Assembly (NCBI GenBank): GCA_902566775.1
Contig: CACFKF010000002.1
Span: 34,993 to 98,992 of the forward strand
Direction: 5' to 3'
Source of the DNA: an uncultured Pelagibacteraceae bacterium
Lineage (GTDB): Bacteria; Pseudomonadota; Alphaproteobacteria; Pelagibacterales; Pelagibacteraceae
DNA: 64,000 nucleotides
The notes under the pieces are model-generated. The model was not told the DNA's origin. It searched no databases and saw only the letters and a list, made by a program, of their open reading frames with translations. The position numbers and the translations under genes are program-made. Positions 19,159 through 29,372 of the stretch are shown here, one piece after another (positions within the stretch are counted from its first letter, which is position 1; each line of letters starts with the position of its first letter).

Positions 19159-21942
19159 ATGGATAAAATAAAAAAAACAGATCATTTTTATTTGATTGAC
19201 GGCTCAGGCTATATTTTTAGAGCATATTACGCACTACCACCTCTAAGCAGAAAAAGTGATGGTTTGCCGACTGGTGCTGTAAGTGGTTTTTGCAATATGC
19301 TTTTCAAGTTATTGGAAGATTCAAAATCAGATGACAACAATCAAAAACCAACTCATTTTGCAGTAATTTTTGATTCAGCAAGAAAAAATTTTAGAAATGA
19401 AATTTATTCAGAATATAAAGCCAATAGATCAGAGGCTCCTGAAGATTTGGTTCCCCAATTTGAATATATAAGAAAATCCGTTAATGCATTTAATTTACCT
19501 TCAGTAGAACTAATAAATTATGAGGCTGATGATTTAATAGCAACCTATGTTGAACAAATTTTAAAAGAAGGTGCAAAAGTTACAATAATTTCATCAGATA
19601 AAGATTTAATGCAATTGTATAAAAAAAATGTTCGTATCTATGATCCAATGAAAAACAAATTTATTTTAGAAAAAGATGTTTCAAGTAAATTTGGAGTGAC
19701 ACCAGATAAAATTATTGATGTCCAGGCACTTGCTGGAGATAGTAGTGATAATGTTCCAGGAGTTCCTGGGATAGGTATAAAAACTGCAGCTGAATTGATT
19801 AACAAATACGGATCATTGGAAAAATTATTGAAAAAAGCAGAAGAAATAAAACAAAATAAAAGAAGAGAAACTATAATTGAAAATAAAAATAAGGCCTTAT
19901 TAAGTAAAAAATTAGTTACTTTAAAAAAAAATGTGCCAGTTGAAAAAAAGATTGAAGAATTTGTTTTAAAAAAAATAGATAAAAACAAGCTATATAGTTA
20001 TTTAAGGGAAATGGAATTTAATAGATTATTAAGTTCGGCAATCTCAACATATGGAGATCAAGATTTTGCAGATGATTTAAACAATAAAAGTTTAACAAAA
20101 AAAATTGGTAGACAAGAAAGTATAAATAAAAAAAATTATTTCTTAATAAGAAAAGAAAAAGAACTTGATGAGTGGATTGAAGAAGCGGAAGAGCATGGAG
20201 AAATTGCAATAGATACAGAAACAAGTTCAATTGATCCTCACCAAGCAAAATTGATAGGAATTTCACTCAGCACAAAAATTGGGAAAGCATGCTATATACC
20301 AATTGGCCATAAAAATGATTCTTGTTTAAATAAAACAAGTGTTATCAAAAAACTAAAAACTATTTTAGAAGATAAAAGCATAAAGAAAATAGGCCAAAAT
20401 ATTAAATTTGATTTTATTATTTTATATAAACTAGGAGTTAAAATGAACTCTATGGAAGACACAATGTTAATGTCTTATGTTTTAGATGCTGGAAAGAATA
20501 GACATAATATGGATACATTATCTGAAATTCATTTAAATCATAAGACAATAGCATTTAAAGATTTAGTTGGTTCGGGAAAAAAGCAAATAAATTTTAGTGA
20601 AGTTGAAATAATAAAAGCAATGGAATATGCAGCTGAGGATGCTGATATCACATTTAGATTATATAAAATATTTACAGAAAGTTTAAAAGACCAAAAACTT
20701 ACTAATATTTATGAAATTTTTGAAAAACCAATGATAAAAATTTTGGCTTTTATGGAAATTTATGGAGTTAAAATAGATAACAAGTTCTTAAAAAATTTGT
20801 CTGAAAAGTTTGAAAAAAGAATAATGGAATTAGAGAAAAAGATTTTTAAAATTTCTAAAAAAGAATTTAACATAGGTTCAACAAAGCAACTTGGCGAAAT
20901 AATGTACAATGAACTTAAAATTTCATCTTTAAAAAAAACAAAAAAAGGTAGTTTTGCAACAAGTGCGAATGTATTAGAAGATCTTGCTTATAAAGGTCTT
21001 GAGCTTCCAAGGTTAGTTTTAGATTGGAGACAAGTGTCAAAGTTAAAAAATACTTACTCGGATTCTTTGCCAGAATACATAAATTCTCACACAGGAAGAG
21101 TTCATACTTCTTTTTTACTTGCTGCTACAACAACAGGCAGATTGGCATCTAGTAACCCAAATCTACAAAATATCCCAATCAAATCAGAGGAAGGAAAAGA
21201 TATAAGAAAAGCTTTTATTGCTGAAAAAGGAAATATATTAGTTTCAGCAGATTATAACCAGATAGAAATGAGAATTCTTGCAGATTTAGCAGATGTCAAA
21301 GATCTAAAAAAAGCTTTTAAAAACAATGAAGATATACACACTCTTACTGCCAGCCAAGTATTTAATATAGATATTAAAAAAGTAAATCGAGATACCAGAA
21401 GAAAAGCCAAGGCAATTAATTTTGGAATTATTTACGGGATCTCTCAATATGGTCTAGCTAAACAAATTATGGTTTCAAATAATGAAGCTGTAGAATTTTT
21501 AAATTCATATTTTTTAAAATTTCCAGAAATAAAAGAATATATGAATTCTACAATTAAGTTTTGTAGAAAAAGTGGATATGTTCAAAATATTTTTGGAAGA
21601 AGAACTCATCTTAGGGGAATTAATGACAAAAATTATAATGTAAGAAACTTTCAAGAAAGGGCAGCAATTAATGCACCAATCCAAGGATCTGCTTCAGAGT
21701 TAATGAGACTTGCTATGATAAGATTAAATAAGAGATTTAATGCTATAAAAGATATTAGGACAAAAATGTTATTACAAATTCATGATGAGTTAATTTTTGA
21801 AGTTCCAAAAAATGAATTAAAAAAAGTTAATAATATAATTAATGAAGAAATGACAAGTATAATAAAAAGTGATTTGCACTCCTTTTCTATACCTTTAACT
21901 GTAGATATAAATTTTGGAGAAAACTGGGGAATACTTCATTAA
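19159..21942 (+). CDS. polA: DNA polymerase I
   Basis: 5' nuclease domain, 3'-5' exo motif IAIDTETSS, pol motifs DYNQIEMRILA, KAINFGIIYGIS, QIHDELIFE. Confidence 0.98.
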   Translation: MDKIKKTDHFYLIDGSGYIFRAYYALPPLSRKSDGLPTGAVSGFCNMLFKLLEDSKSDDNNQKPTHFAVIFDSARKNFRNEIYSEYKANRSEAPEDLVPQFEYIRKSVNAFNLPSVELINYEADDLIATYVEQILKEGAKVTIISSDKDLMQLYKKNVRIYDPMKNKFILEKDVSSKFGVTPDKIIDVQALAGDSSDNVPGVPGIGIKTAAELINKYGSLEKLLKKAEEIKQNKRRETIIENKNKALLSKKLVTLKKNVPVEKKIEEFVLKKIDKNKLYSYLREMEFNRLLSSAISTYGDQDFADDLNNKSLTKKIGRQESINKKNYFLIRKEKELDEWIEEAEEHGEIAIDTETSSIDPHQAKLIGISLSTKIGKACYIPIGHKNDSCLNKTSVIKKLKTILEDKSIKKIGQNIKFDFIILYKLGVKMNSMEDTMLMSYVLDAGKNRHNMDTLSEIHLNHKTIAFKDLVGSGKKQINFSEVEIIKAMEYAAEDADITFRLYKIFTESLKDQKLTNIYEIFEKPMIKILAFMEIYGVKIDNKFLKNLSEKFEKRIMELEKKIFKISKKEFNIGSTKQLGEIMYNELKISSLKKTKKGSFATSANVLEDLAYKGLELPRLVLDWRQVSKLKNTYSDSLPEYINSHTGRVHTSFLLAATTTGRLASSNPNLQNIPIKSEEGKDIRKAFIAEKGNILVSADYNQIEMRILADLADVKDLKKAFKNNEDIHTLTASQVFNIDIKKVNRDTRRKAKAINFGIIYGISQYGLAKQIMVSNNEAVEFLNSYFLKFPEIKEYMNSTIKFCRKSGYVQNIFGRRTHLRGINDKNYNVRNFQERAAINAPIQGSASELMRLAMIRLNKRFNAIKDIRTKMLLQIHDELIFEVPKNELKKVNNIINEEMTSIIKSDLHSFSIPLTVDINFGENWGILH

Positions 21943-21998
21943 TTATTAGTAGTACTTGCCCAATTGATGACAATTTAGTATTTTTATATTTATTGAAA

Positions 21999-22697
21999 AT
22001 GAATCAAACAATTGCATTAATCGATGATGATAGAAACATACTTACGAGCATAAGTATGGCATTAGAAAAAGAAGGATTTAAAGTGCAAACTTATCTTGAT
22101 GGCGAAAGTGCATTAATTGGTTTGTCTAGAATGCCACCCGATTTGGCTATTATTGATATCAAAATGCCAAAAATGGATGGGGAAGAGCTTCTAAAAAAAT
22201 TAAGAAAAAAAACAACTTTGCCAGTAATTTTTTTGACATCGAAAGATGAAGAAGTTGATGAGTTGCTTGGTTTAAAGTTAGGAGCAGATGATTTTATCAA
22301 AAAATCTGGAGGTTTTTCAACTAAGGTATTAATTGAAAGAATCAGAGTCCAATTAAGGAAAAAAAATATAAATATAGAAGATACAAAAAATATTATTCAA
22401 CATGGCAAATTAAAACTAGATCCTTCGCAATTGGAATGTGAATGGGATGGAAAACAGTTACCAGATAAATTAACAACCACAGAATTTTTGATAGTTAAGG
22501 AACTGGCAAAAAGACCAGGCATTATTAAAGAAAGATCTCAACTAATGGATATTGCTTATAGAGAAGATACAGAAATTGAAGACAGAACTATCGATAGTCA
22601 TGTAAAGAGAATAAGAAAGAAGTTTAAAAAAATTGATAACAATTTTTCCGCAATCGAAACTAGATATGGCAGTGGGTATAGATGGAATGTTAGTTAA
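21999..22697 (+). CDS. chvI: Two-component response regulator ChvI-like (OmpR family)
   Basis: TIALIDDDRNILTSISMALEKEGF; winged-helix RTIDSHVKRIRKKF; paired with kinase and upstream of ahcY. Track start 21993. Confidence 0.85.
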   Translation: MNQTIALIDDDRNILTSISMALEKEGFKVQTYLDGESALIGLSRMPPDLAIIDIKMPKMDGEELLKKLRKKTTLPVIFLTSKDEEVDELLGLKLGADDFIKKSGGFSTKVLIERIRVQLRKKNINIEDTKNIIQHGKLKLDPSQLECEWDGKQLPDKLTTTEFLIVKELAKRPGIIKERSQLMDIAYREDTEIEDRTIDSHVKRIRKKFKKIDNNFSAIETRYGSGYRWNVS

Positions 22698-24226
22698 TGT
22701 TAAGTTCTGTTTTAAAAAATTTATCGATATTAAAAAAATTTTTATTTATTAACTCAGTAGTTTTTATAATTATTGGCCTTGGTACTATCTTTTATCTTAA
22801 AACTGTTCAGCCTAATTTAATTAAAAAAAAAATAGCAAATCACATTCAAATAATTGATAATACAATAAATCATATACAAAGATTAAATGTTAAATTTACT
22901 GAGGATGATCTTAGGAGGTTTTTATTTTCAACAAGATTTTTATTCCAGAATCTAGACAGGGTATTATTTTTTGATGAAGAATTTAATTTAATCGCTGACA
23001 CTGATACATTGGATCTAGACCCTAGATCATTTTCTAAAAAAGCTGATATTGTTGAACAAGAAAACTTGGCAGAAGATAAAAAAGATAAAAAAAAAATAAA
23101 AATAAAACAAAAAAAAAATAATTTAAAACTAGTTTTAAGTAATTATTCAAATTCCAAAGATTATGGTAAGCCTTATACTTATACAGAAGAAACTTATAAC
23201 CGGTTTCTTCTAACCACTGTAAAAAATGTAAATCTAGATGGAAAAAATCTTGGTTTTTTAGCAATCTCTGAAAATGCCAATGAAATAAGAACAGCGATAA
23301 ATGAAAGAAAAAATTTTGTAATTAGAACGGCCATTCTTGTTGTTGTCGCAATATTAATTTTTTCTTTAGTATTAAACAAGTATTTTTTAAAACCTATTAA
23401 AAATTTAGTTAATTATACAAAAATTATTAAGGAAAAAAGTAAAGAAAAATCAAATATTGAAATTTTAAAGAAAAGAAATGATGAGATTGGAGTTTTATCA
23501 AAATCTTTAGATGATATGACCAACGATTTATATAAAAGAATAAATGTAGCTGAAAACTTTTCTAGGGATTTGGTTCATGAAATAAGAAATCCATTAGCAT
23601 CGTTAAAAAGTGCTTCTGAAATAATTATTGAAACTGAGGATAAAAATAAAAGAGAAAAATTAGTAAAAATTTTATCTCATGATGTAGAACGTGTTGAAAG
23701 ACTTATAACAGATTATTCACAAATGTTAAAAGATGAAGTGGCATTAAGCACTGAACAAATGAATAAAATAGATTTAAAATCTATTGTTCAATCGGTTGTA
23801 GAAGATTTTAATAATATTTATGTAGAAAAAAGGGGAATTAAAATTGATTTAAAAATCGAAGAAACAAAAAATGGTTTTATTATTTTAGGGATTGAGAATA
23901 GAATTGAACAAATATTAGCAAATCTTTTAGATAATGCTATTTCATTTAGCAAAGACAATCAAAAAGTTATAGTGGAAGTTCAAGAAAAACAAAGTGATAA
24001 AATAGCTTTAAGAGTTATTGATCAAGGCCAAGGCTTTAAGGAGAAAAAATTAAATAAGATTTTTGATCGATTTTATAGTAACAGGCCTGATAAATTTGGA
24101 GAACATTCGGGACTAGGATTAAATATAGTTAAAAATTTAGTTGAATTGCATGACGGAATAATAGCAGCTTCAAATAATCCAAACAATATTGGAGCTAGAA
24201 TAGAGATTTATTTTCCAAGAGTTTAA
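22697..24226 (+). CDS. chvG: Sensor histidine kinase ChvG-like
   Basis: HAMP; RDLVHEIRNPLASLKSA H-box; NLLDNAISFS N-box; DQGQGF and SGLGLNIVKN. Confidence 0.85.
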   Translation: MLSSVLKNLSILKKFLFINSVVFIIIGLGTIFYLKTVQPNLIKKKIANHIQIIDNTINHIQRLNVKFTEDDLRRFLFSTRFLFQNLDRVLFFDEEFNLIADTDTLDLDPRSFSKKADIVEQENLAEDKKDKKKIKIKQKKNNLKLVLSNYSNSKDYGKPYTYTEETYNRFLLTTVKNVNLDGKNLGFLAISENANEIRTAINERKNFVIRTAILVVVAILIFSLVLNKYFLKPIKNLVNYTKIIKEKSKEKSNIEILKKRNDEIGVLSKSLDDMTNDLYKRINVAENFSRDLVHEIRNPLASLKSASEIIIETEDKNKREKLVKILSHDVERVERLITDYSQMLKDEVALSTEQMNKIDLKSIVQSVVEDFNNIYVEKRGIKIDLKIEETKNGFIILGIENRIEQILANLLDNAISFSKDNQKVIVEVQEKQSDKIALRVIDQGQGFKEKKLNKIFDRFYSNRPDKFGEHSGLGLNIVKNLVELHDGIIAASNNPNNIGARIEIYFPRV

Positions 24227-24266
24227 AGGTTGATTAATTTGATTTAAGTTGTTAAAAAACTTTTTC

Positions 24267-25553
24267 ATGAATGATTATAAAGTAAAAGATATTTCGCAAG
24301 CGGAATTTGGAAGAAAAGAAATTTCTTTAGCAGAAACCGAAATGCCAGGATTGATGGCACTTAGAAAAGAATATAAAGGAAAAAATCCTCTTAAAGGAGC
24401 AAAAATTATTGGGTGTTTACATATGACTATTCAAACTGCAGTACTTATAGAGACTCTTGTTGAATTAGGTGCAGAAGTAAGATGGTCTTCATGTAATATA
24501 TTTTCGACACAAGACCATGCTGCAGCTGCAATTGCTAAAGCAGGCATACCCGTATTTGCATGGAAAGGTGAAACTGAAGAAGAATACTGGTGGTGTATTA
24601 AACAAACTATTGAAGGGAAAAAAGATTGGAAAGCAAATATGCTTTTAGATGATGGTGGAGATTTAACTGCTCTAATGCATAAGGATTATAAAGAGATGTT
24701 AAAATCAATAAAAGGTGTTTCTGAAGAAACAACTACAGGGGTTAAAGCTTTAATAAAAATGCAGTCGCAAAATAAACTATTAATTCCAGCTATTAATGTT
24801 AATGATTCGGTAACAAAATCAAAATTTGATAATTTGTATGGTTGCAGAGAAAGTTTGGTAGATGGCATTAAAAGAGCAACAGATGTTATGATGTCAGGAA
24901 AGGTTGCAATAGTTGCAGGTTTTGGAGATGTTGGAAAAGGTAGCGCTGCGTCTTTAAGACAAAGCGGAGCAAGAGTTATGGTAACAGAGACAGACCCAAT
25001 TTGTGCACTTCAAGCGGCAATGGAAGGATATGAAGTTGTGTTAATGGATGAAGTGATTGAAAATGTTGATATAGTTGTTACAGCAACTGGCAATAAAGAC
25101 ATTGTGACAGCTGATCATATGAGAAAAATGAAAGATAGAGCAATTCTATGTAACATTGGGCATTTTGATAATGAGATACAGGTTGAGGCATTAAAAAATT
25201 ATAAATGGACAGAAATAAAACCTCAGGTACACGAAATAGAATTTCCTGATAAGAAAAGAATTATTTTGCTGGCAGAAGGAAGGTTAGTAAATTTAGGATG
25301 TGCTACAGGACACCCAAGTTTTGTAATGAGCGCTTCATTTACTAATCAAGTAACGGCCCAAATAGAATTATGGAACAATTCTGATAAATATGAAAAAAAA
25401 GTATATGTATTGCCAAAACATCTTGATGAAAAAGTAGCAAGACTACATTTGGACAAAGTTGGAGCTAAATTAACAAAACTATCAAAAGAACAAGCTGATT
25501 ATATCAGTGTAACACCTGAGGGACCTTATAAGCCAGATACATATAGATATTAA
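24267..25553 (+). CDS. ahcY: Adenosylhomocysteinase
   Basis: [45 protein letters not shown]-term [13 protein letters not shown] at 24267 preferred over TTG at 24249. Confidence 0.97.
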   Translation: MNDYKVKDISQAEFGRKEISLAETEMPGLMALRKEYKGKNPLKGAKIIGCLHMTIQTAVLIETLVELGAEVRWSSCNIFSTQDHAAAAIAKAGIPVFAWKGETEEEYWWCIKQTIEGKKDWKANMLLDDGGDLTALMHKDYKEMLKSIKGVSEETTTGVKALIKMQSQNKLLIPAINVNDSVTKSKFDNLYGCRESLVDGIKRATDVMMSGKVAIVAGFGDVGKGSAASLRQSGARVMVTETDPICALQAAMEGYEVVLMDEVIENVDIVVTATGNKDIVTADHMRKMKDRAILCNIGHFDNEIQVEALKNYKWTEIKPQVHEIEFPDKKRIILLAEGRLVNLGCATGHPSFVMSASFTNQVTAQIELWNNSDKYEKKVYVLPKHLDEKVARLHLDKVGAKLTKLSKEQADYISVTPEGPYKPDTYRY

Positions 25554-25565
25554 ACTGGCAGGCGG

Positions 25566-26015
25566 ATGAAAATTCCATCTATTCGTGAATTAGAAAAAAT
25601 AGCAGATAAGATAAATAAAATATTATCACTTGGAGATGTAGTTTTTCTATATGGGGCAATAGGAGTAGGAAAAACTACTTTTGCAAGACTTTTAATACAT
25701 AGGTTTGAAGACAAAAAAAAAATAAAAAAAAGTGAAGTTTTAAGTCCAACTTTTAATATTGTTTTTGAATATGAAATTAAAAAAATTAAGATAAAACATT
25801 ATGATTTATATCGCATAAAAAATTATGACGATATTAAAAATATTGGATTATTTGATAATTTAGAGCAAAATATCACTTTAATTGAATGGCCTGAATTAAT
25901 AAAAAATAAACCACTAAATCGTATTGATCTATTTTTTGAATATACAGAAGATTATAAGGAAAGATCTTTAATTATAAAAACTAATGGAAGATTAAAAAAA
26001 CATGAATTTTGGTAA
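25566..26015 (+). CDS. tsaE: tRNA threonylcarbamoyladenosine biosynthesis ATPase TsaE
   Basis: FLYGAIGVGKTTFARLLI; SPTFNIVFEY; HYDLYRI; LIEWPE. Confidence 0.9.
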   Translation: MKIPSIRELEKIADKINKILSLGDVVFLYGAIGVGKTTFARLLIHRFEDKKKIKKSEVLSPTFNIVFEYEIKKIKIKHYDLYRIKNYDDIKNIGLFDNLEQNITLIEWPELIKNKPLNRIDLFFEYTEDYKERSLIIKTNGRLKKHEFW

Positions 26016-26967
26016 AGGGAAAATAATACAAGTCAGAGGCGATGCATCTTTTAGAAAATTTTATAGAAAAAAGTTCAATAATAAAAGGTCAATAATTATA
26101 TATTCAAAAAAAGAAAAAAATAAAAACTTATTAAATTATGAAGCAATAAACAAACTTTTAAATAAAAATAAAATTTCAGCACCTAGTCTTATTTTAGAAA
26201 ATTTTAGAAAAAATTTTATTGAAGTAGAAGATGTTGGTAAAAAATCAGTTTTGGATATTTTAAATAAAAAAAATAGTAGCAAAATAATAATATACAATAA
26301 AATATTAAAAATATTAATTAAATTGCAAAAAATTAAATCAAAAAAAGTTAAAAATTTTCAAAATAAATTTTACAAAATTCCAAAATATTCTAAAAAATTA
26401 ATTTTTAATGAGGCAAATTTATTTTTGGATTGGTATGTTCCACAAGTTATAAATAAAAATAAAATATCTATAATAAAAAAAGATCTTAAAAAAATCATAG
26501 CTTCATTAACCAAAAAAATTCAATTACCAAATAACACCTTTGTACATAGAGATTTTCACGTATCAAATTTAATGATTGATAAAAAAAAATTTTCAGTAAT
26601 AGATTCACAAGATGCTGTTTATGGAAATATTGCTTATGACTTAGTATCTTTAATTGACGATGTTAGGATAAAAACTTCAAAAAATTTAAAGAAAACTATT
26701 TATAAAAATTATTTATATTTAAATAAAAAAAAAATAAACAATAAAAAATTCAAAAACGATTTTGATATTTTATCTGTGTTAAGAAATTTAAAAGTTATAG
26801 GTATTTTTTCTCGCTTAGCCAAAAGAGATAATAAAAAAAAATATTTAAAATTAATACCTTATGCATGGAAATTAATAGAATATAGAGTAGATAATAATAA
26901 TTTGTTTGTCGATTTAAAAAAAAAATTAAAAGATAATTTTCCAAATAAAATTAGAATAAAAAAATGA
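26002..26967 (+). CDS. Aminoglycoside phosphotransferase-family sugar kinase (AmgK-like)
   Basis: FVHRDFHVSNLMID and VIDSQDAVYGNIAYDLVSL kinase motifs; between tsaE and a nucleotidyltransferase. Confidence 0.78.
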   Translation: MNFGKGKIIQVRGDASFRKFYRKKFNNKRSIIIYSKKEKNKNLLNYEAINKLLNKNKISAPSLILENFRKNFIEVEDVGKKSVLDILNKKNSSKIIIYNKILKILIKLQKIKSKKVKNFQNKFYKIPKYSKKLIFNEANLFLDWYVPQVINKNKISIIKKDLKKIIASLTKKIQLPNNTFVHRDFHVSNLMIDKKKFSVIDSQDAVYGNIAYDLVSLIDDVRIKTSKNLKKTIYKNYLYLNKKKINNKKFKNDFDILSVLRNLKVIGIFSRLAKRDNKKKYLKLIPYAWKLIEYRVDNNNLFVDLKKKLKDNFPNKIRIKK

Positions 26968-27653
26968 AAGTTAAAACAGCATTAATTTTGTGTGCAGGAT
27001 TAGGCAAAAGACTTAATCCATTAACTCTTAAAAAGCCTAAACCACTTTTAGAATTAAATAATATAACTCTTTTAGAAAATACAATTAATTTAATTAAAGA
27101 AATAGGAATAAAAAAAATTTTTTTGAACACTTTTCATCTTGAAAATCAAATTTACGATTATTTAAAAGAGAAAAATTTTAATGTTTCAATTAATATAATT
27201 TCTGACGGTCATGAAATTCTTAATACAGGAGGTGGTATTAAAAATATGATGTGTAACTCAGATGAAAAAAATTTTTTTGTCTTTAACTCAGACACTGTTT
27301 GGGATTTAAATTATTTGAAATATATTAAAGAAATGGAAAAATTTTTTGAAAATAACAACATCAGCAACACGCTGTTAGTTGTAAATAAAAAACTAAGCTT
27401 TGACAAAAAACTTAATGGTGATTTTAACTTAGAGAAAAATTTGTTAACCAAAAATAAAGAAAATCAATATATTTACACTGGCTGTCAAATAATTAGTAAA
27501 GTATTATTGGATAATACGAAAAATTCTTTTTCTATCACAGAAATATGGAACGAATTAATTAAGAAAAATAATTTATTTGGTATTGATTGTAAAAATAAAT
27601 TTTACCATATAAAGGATTTAGAAATTTATAATAAATTAAAAAATAAAGTTTGA
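26964..27653 (+). CDS. Sugar-1-phosphate nucleotidyltransferase (MurU-like)
   Basis: ALILCAGLGKRLNPLTLKKPKPLLEL; FFVFNSDTVWDL; downstream of AmgK-like gene. Confidence 0.8.
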   Translation: MKVKTALILCAGLGKRLNPLTLKKPKPLLELNNITLLENTINLIKEIGIKKIFLNTFHLENQIYDYLKEKNFNVSINIISDGHEILNTGGGIKNMMCNSDEKNFFVFNSDTVWDLNYLKYIKEMEKFFENNNISNTLLVVNKKLSFDKKLNGDFNLEKNLLTKNKENQYIYTGCQIISKVLLDNTKNSFSITEIWNELIKKNNLFGIDCKNKFYHIKDLEIYNKLKNKV

Positions 27654-27789
27654 TTTTAATTATAATTTTTATATCAGTTAATGAATTTGTGATGCCAGTA
27701 CAAAAAAATACGAAAATGTCTTATGTGGATAATTTAAAAAAATTATTATTATTAGTTGCAATAAAACTATTTATTTATATATAGAAGCT

Positions 27790-28110
27790 ATGGCGACAGT
27801 TAGTGTTACAGATGAAAATTTTGATTCGGAAGTAATTAAAGCATCCAAACCAGTTATAGTTGACTTTTGGGCCGAATGGTGTGGTCCATGTAAAATGATT
27901 GGCCCTGTATTAGAGGAGATCTCAGGCGAGATGTCGGATCAGGTAATAATTGCTAAACACAATATTGATAATGAACCTAATACTCCAGTTAAATATGGAA
28001 TTAGAGGAATACCAACAATGTTACTATTTAAAGAAGGAGAATTAAAAGCTACAAAAGTTGGAGCAACAACTAAATCTAATATTGTTTCCTGGATAAAAGA
28101 AAATATTTAA
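27790..28110 (+). CDS. trxA: Thioredoxin
   Basis: VDFWAEWCGPCKMIGPVLEEI; RGIPTMLLFKEG. Confidence 0.96.
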   Translation: MATVSVTDENFDSEVIKASKPVIVDFWAEWCGPCKMIGPVLEEISGEMSDQVIIAKHNIDNEPNTPVKYGIRGIPTMLLFKEGELKATKVGATTKSNIVSWIKENI

Positions 28111-29372
28111 TTTAAATTTAGAACTTCACCTACCAAATATAAACTTCCAACAATTAAACAGATATTATTTTGATATTTATTAATTGATTGAATACTTTCC
28201 TCAATACTGTTGCACAAATTAATTTTTTTTTTAATTCCGTTTAATTTGTTTTTAAAGTCTTCCTTTGGAATTGATCCTGCTTGGTTAGGTATGTCTATTA
28301 ATGTAATAGATTTTACATTGTTTTTAAAACATTCAATAAAACCTTGATGATCTTTGTCTTTCATCATCCCAATCACTAAATGTACGTCTTGATTTTGTTG
28401 TTTTATCCATTTTGTAATTGCTTTTGCTGCATTAATATTATGGCCTCCATCACAAACCAATCTATTTGATCCTATAATTTTTTTAAGTTTACCAAACTTA
28501 ATTTCTTGAAGTCTTCCTTTAAGATCAATTTTTATTATTGCATTTTTAATATCCTTATCTTTTATATTAAATAATTTTCTTGATGCAGAAATAGATGTAC
28601 TTATATTCGAAAGTTGATGATCACCCAATATATTGGGCTCAGGTAAGATTATTGATCCATCTTTGTCTTCATATTGAATGAAAGAATTTTCTGCTTTTAA
28701 AATATTAAAGTCTGTTCCAAAAAAGTATTTTTTAGATTGATTATTTATCAAGGCTTTTTCTATTTTTGATTTTATTTTTTTATTATCTTGCTTATTAACA
28801 AATATATTTGAGTCTAATAGATTTGCTGTTTTTTCATGAATTATTCCTTCAATTGTTTTATTTTCAATCCATTGTAAGTGATCTAGTCCAACAGAGCCTA
28901 TTATAGAAGCCAAATTTTTTTTAAAAACATTGGTGCTATCAAATTTATGAAAAAGACCCGCCTCAATTAATGTTATGTTTTCTTTAAATTGTTCACAGTA
29001 TTTTAAATATGCGCATGTTAAAATTTCAAAAAGTGTTGCTTGACCATAACCTAAAGTTTTTTCAACATCTTCAAGCAAATTAATAAGAATTTCTTCATTT
29101 ATTTCTTTATCGTTAAATACAAATCTTTCAGTATAAGATTGAAGATGAGGAGACAGGTATAAATTACATTTATAACCTGACTGATTAAGTATAGCTTTAA
29201 GGCTTTGACAGATACTATATTTAGAGTTTGTACCTACAACAGAAATTACATTATTTAATTTATCTTGAGGATTTCCTAATTTATTTAAAAGATCGAAAGT
29301 TCTTTCCAAAGAAAGATCTAACTTTCTATGATGCTTTTGCTGCAGTCTCGAAATTAGCTTCTGAAGTTTCAT
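28107..29372 (-). CDS. folC: Bifunctional folylpolyglutamate/dihydrofolate synthase
   Basis: VVGTNSKYSICQSL; YLSPHLQSYTERF; VCDGGHNINAAKAI. Confidence 0.9.
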   Translation of the reverse strand: MKLQKLISRLQQKHHRKLDLSLERTFDLLNKLGNPQDKLNNVISVVGTNSKYSICQSLKAILNQSGYKCNLYLSPHLQSYTERFVFNDKEINEEILINLLEDVEKTLGYGQATLFEILTCAYLKYCEQFKENITLIEAGLFHKFDSTNVFKKNLASIIGSVGLDHLQWIENKTIEGIIHEKTANLLDSNIFVNKQDNKKIKSKIEKALINNQSKKYFFGTDFNILKAENSFIQYEDKDGSIILPEPNILGDHQLSNISTSISASRKLFNIKDKDIKNAIIKIDLKGRLQEIKFGKLKKIIGSNRLVCDGGHNINAAKAITKWIKQQNQDVHLVIGMMKDKDHQGFIECFKNNVKSITLIDIPNQAGSIPKEDFKNKLNGIKKKINLCNSIEESIQSINKYQNNICLIVGSLYLVGEVLNLN

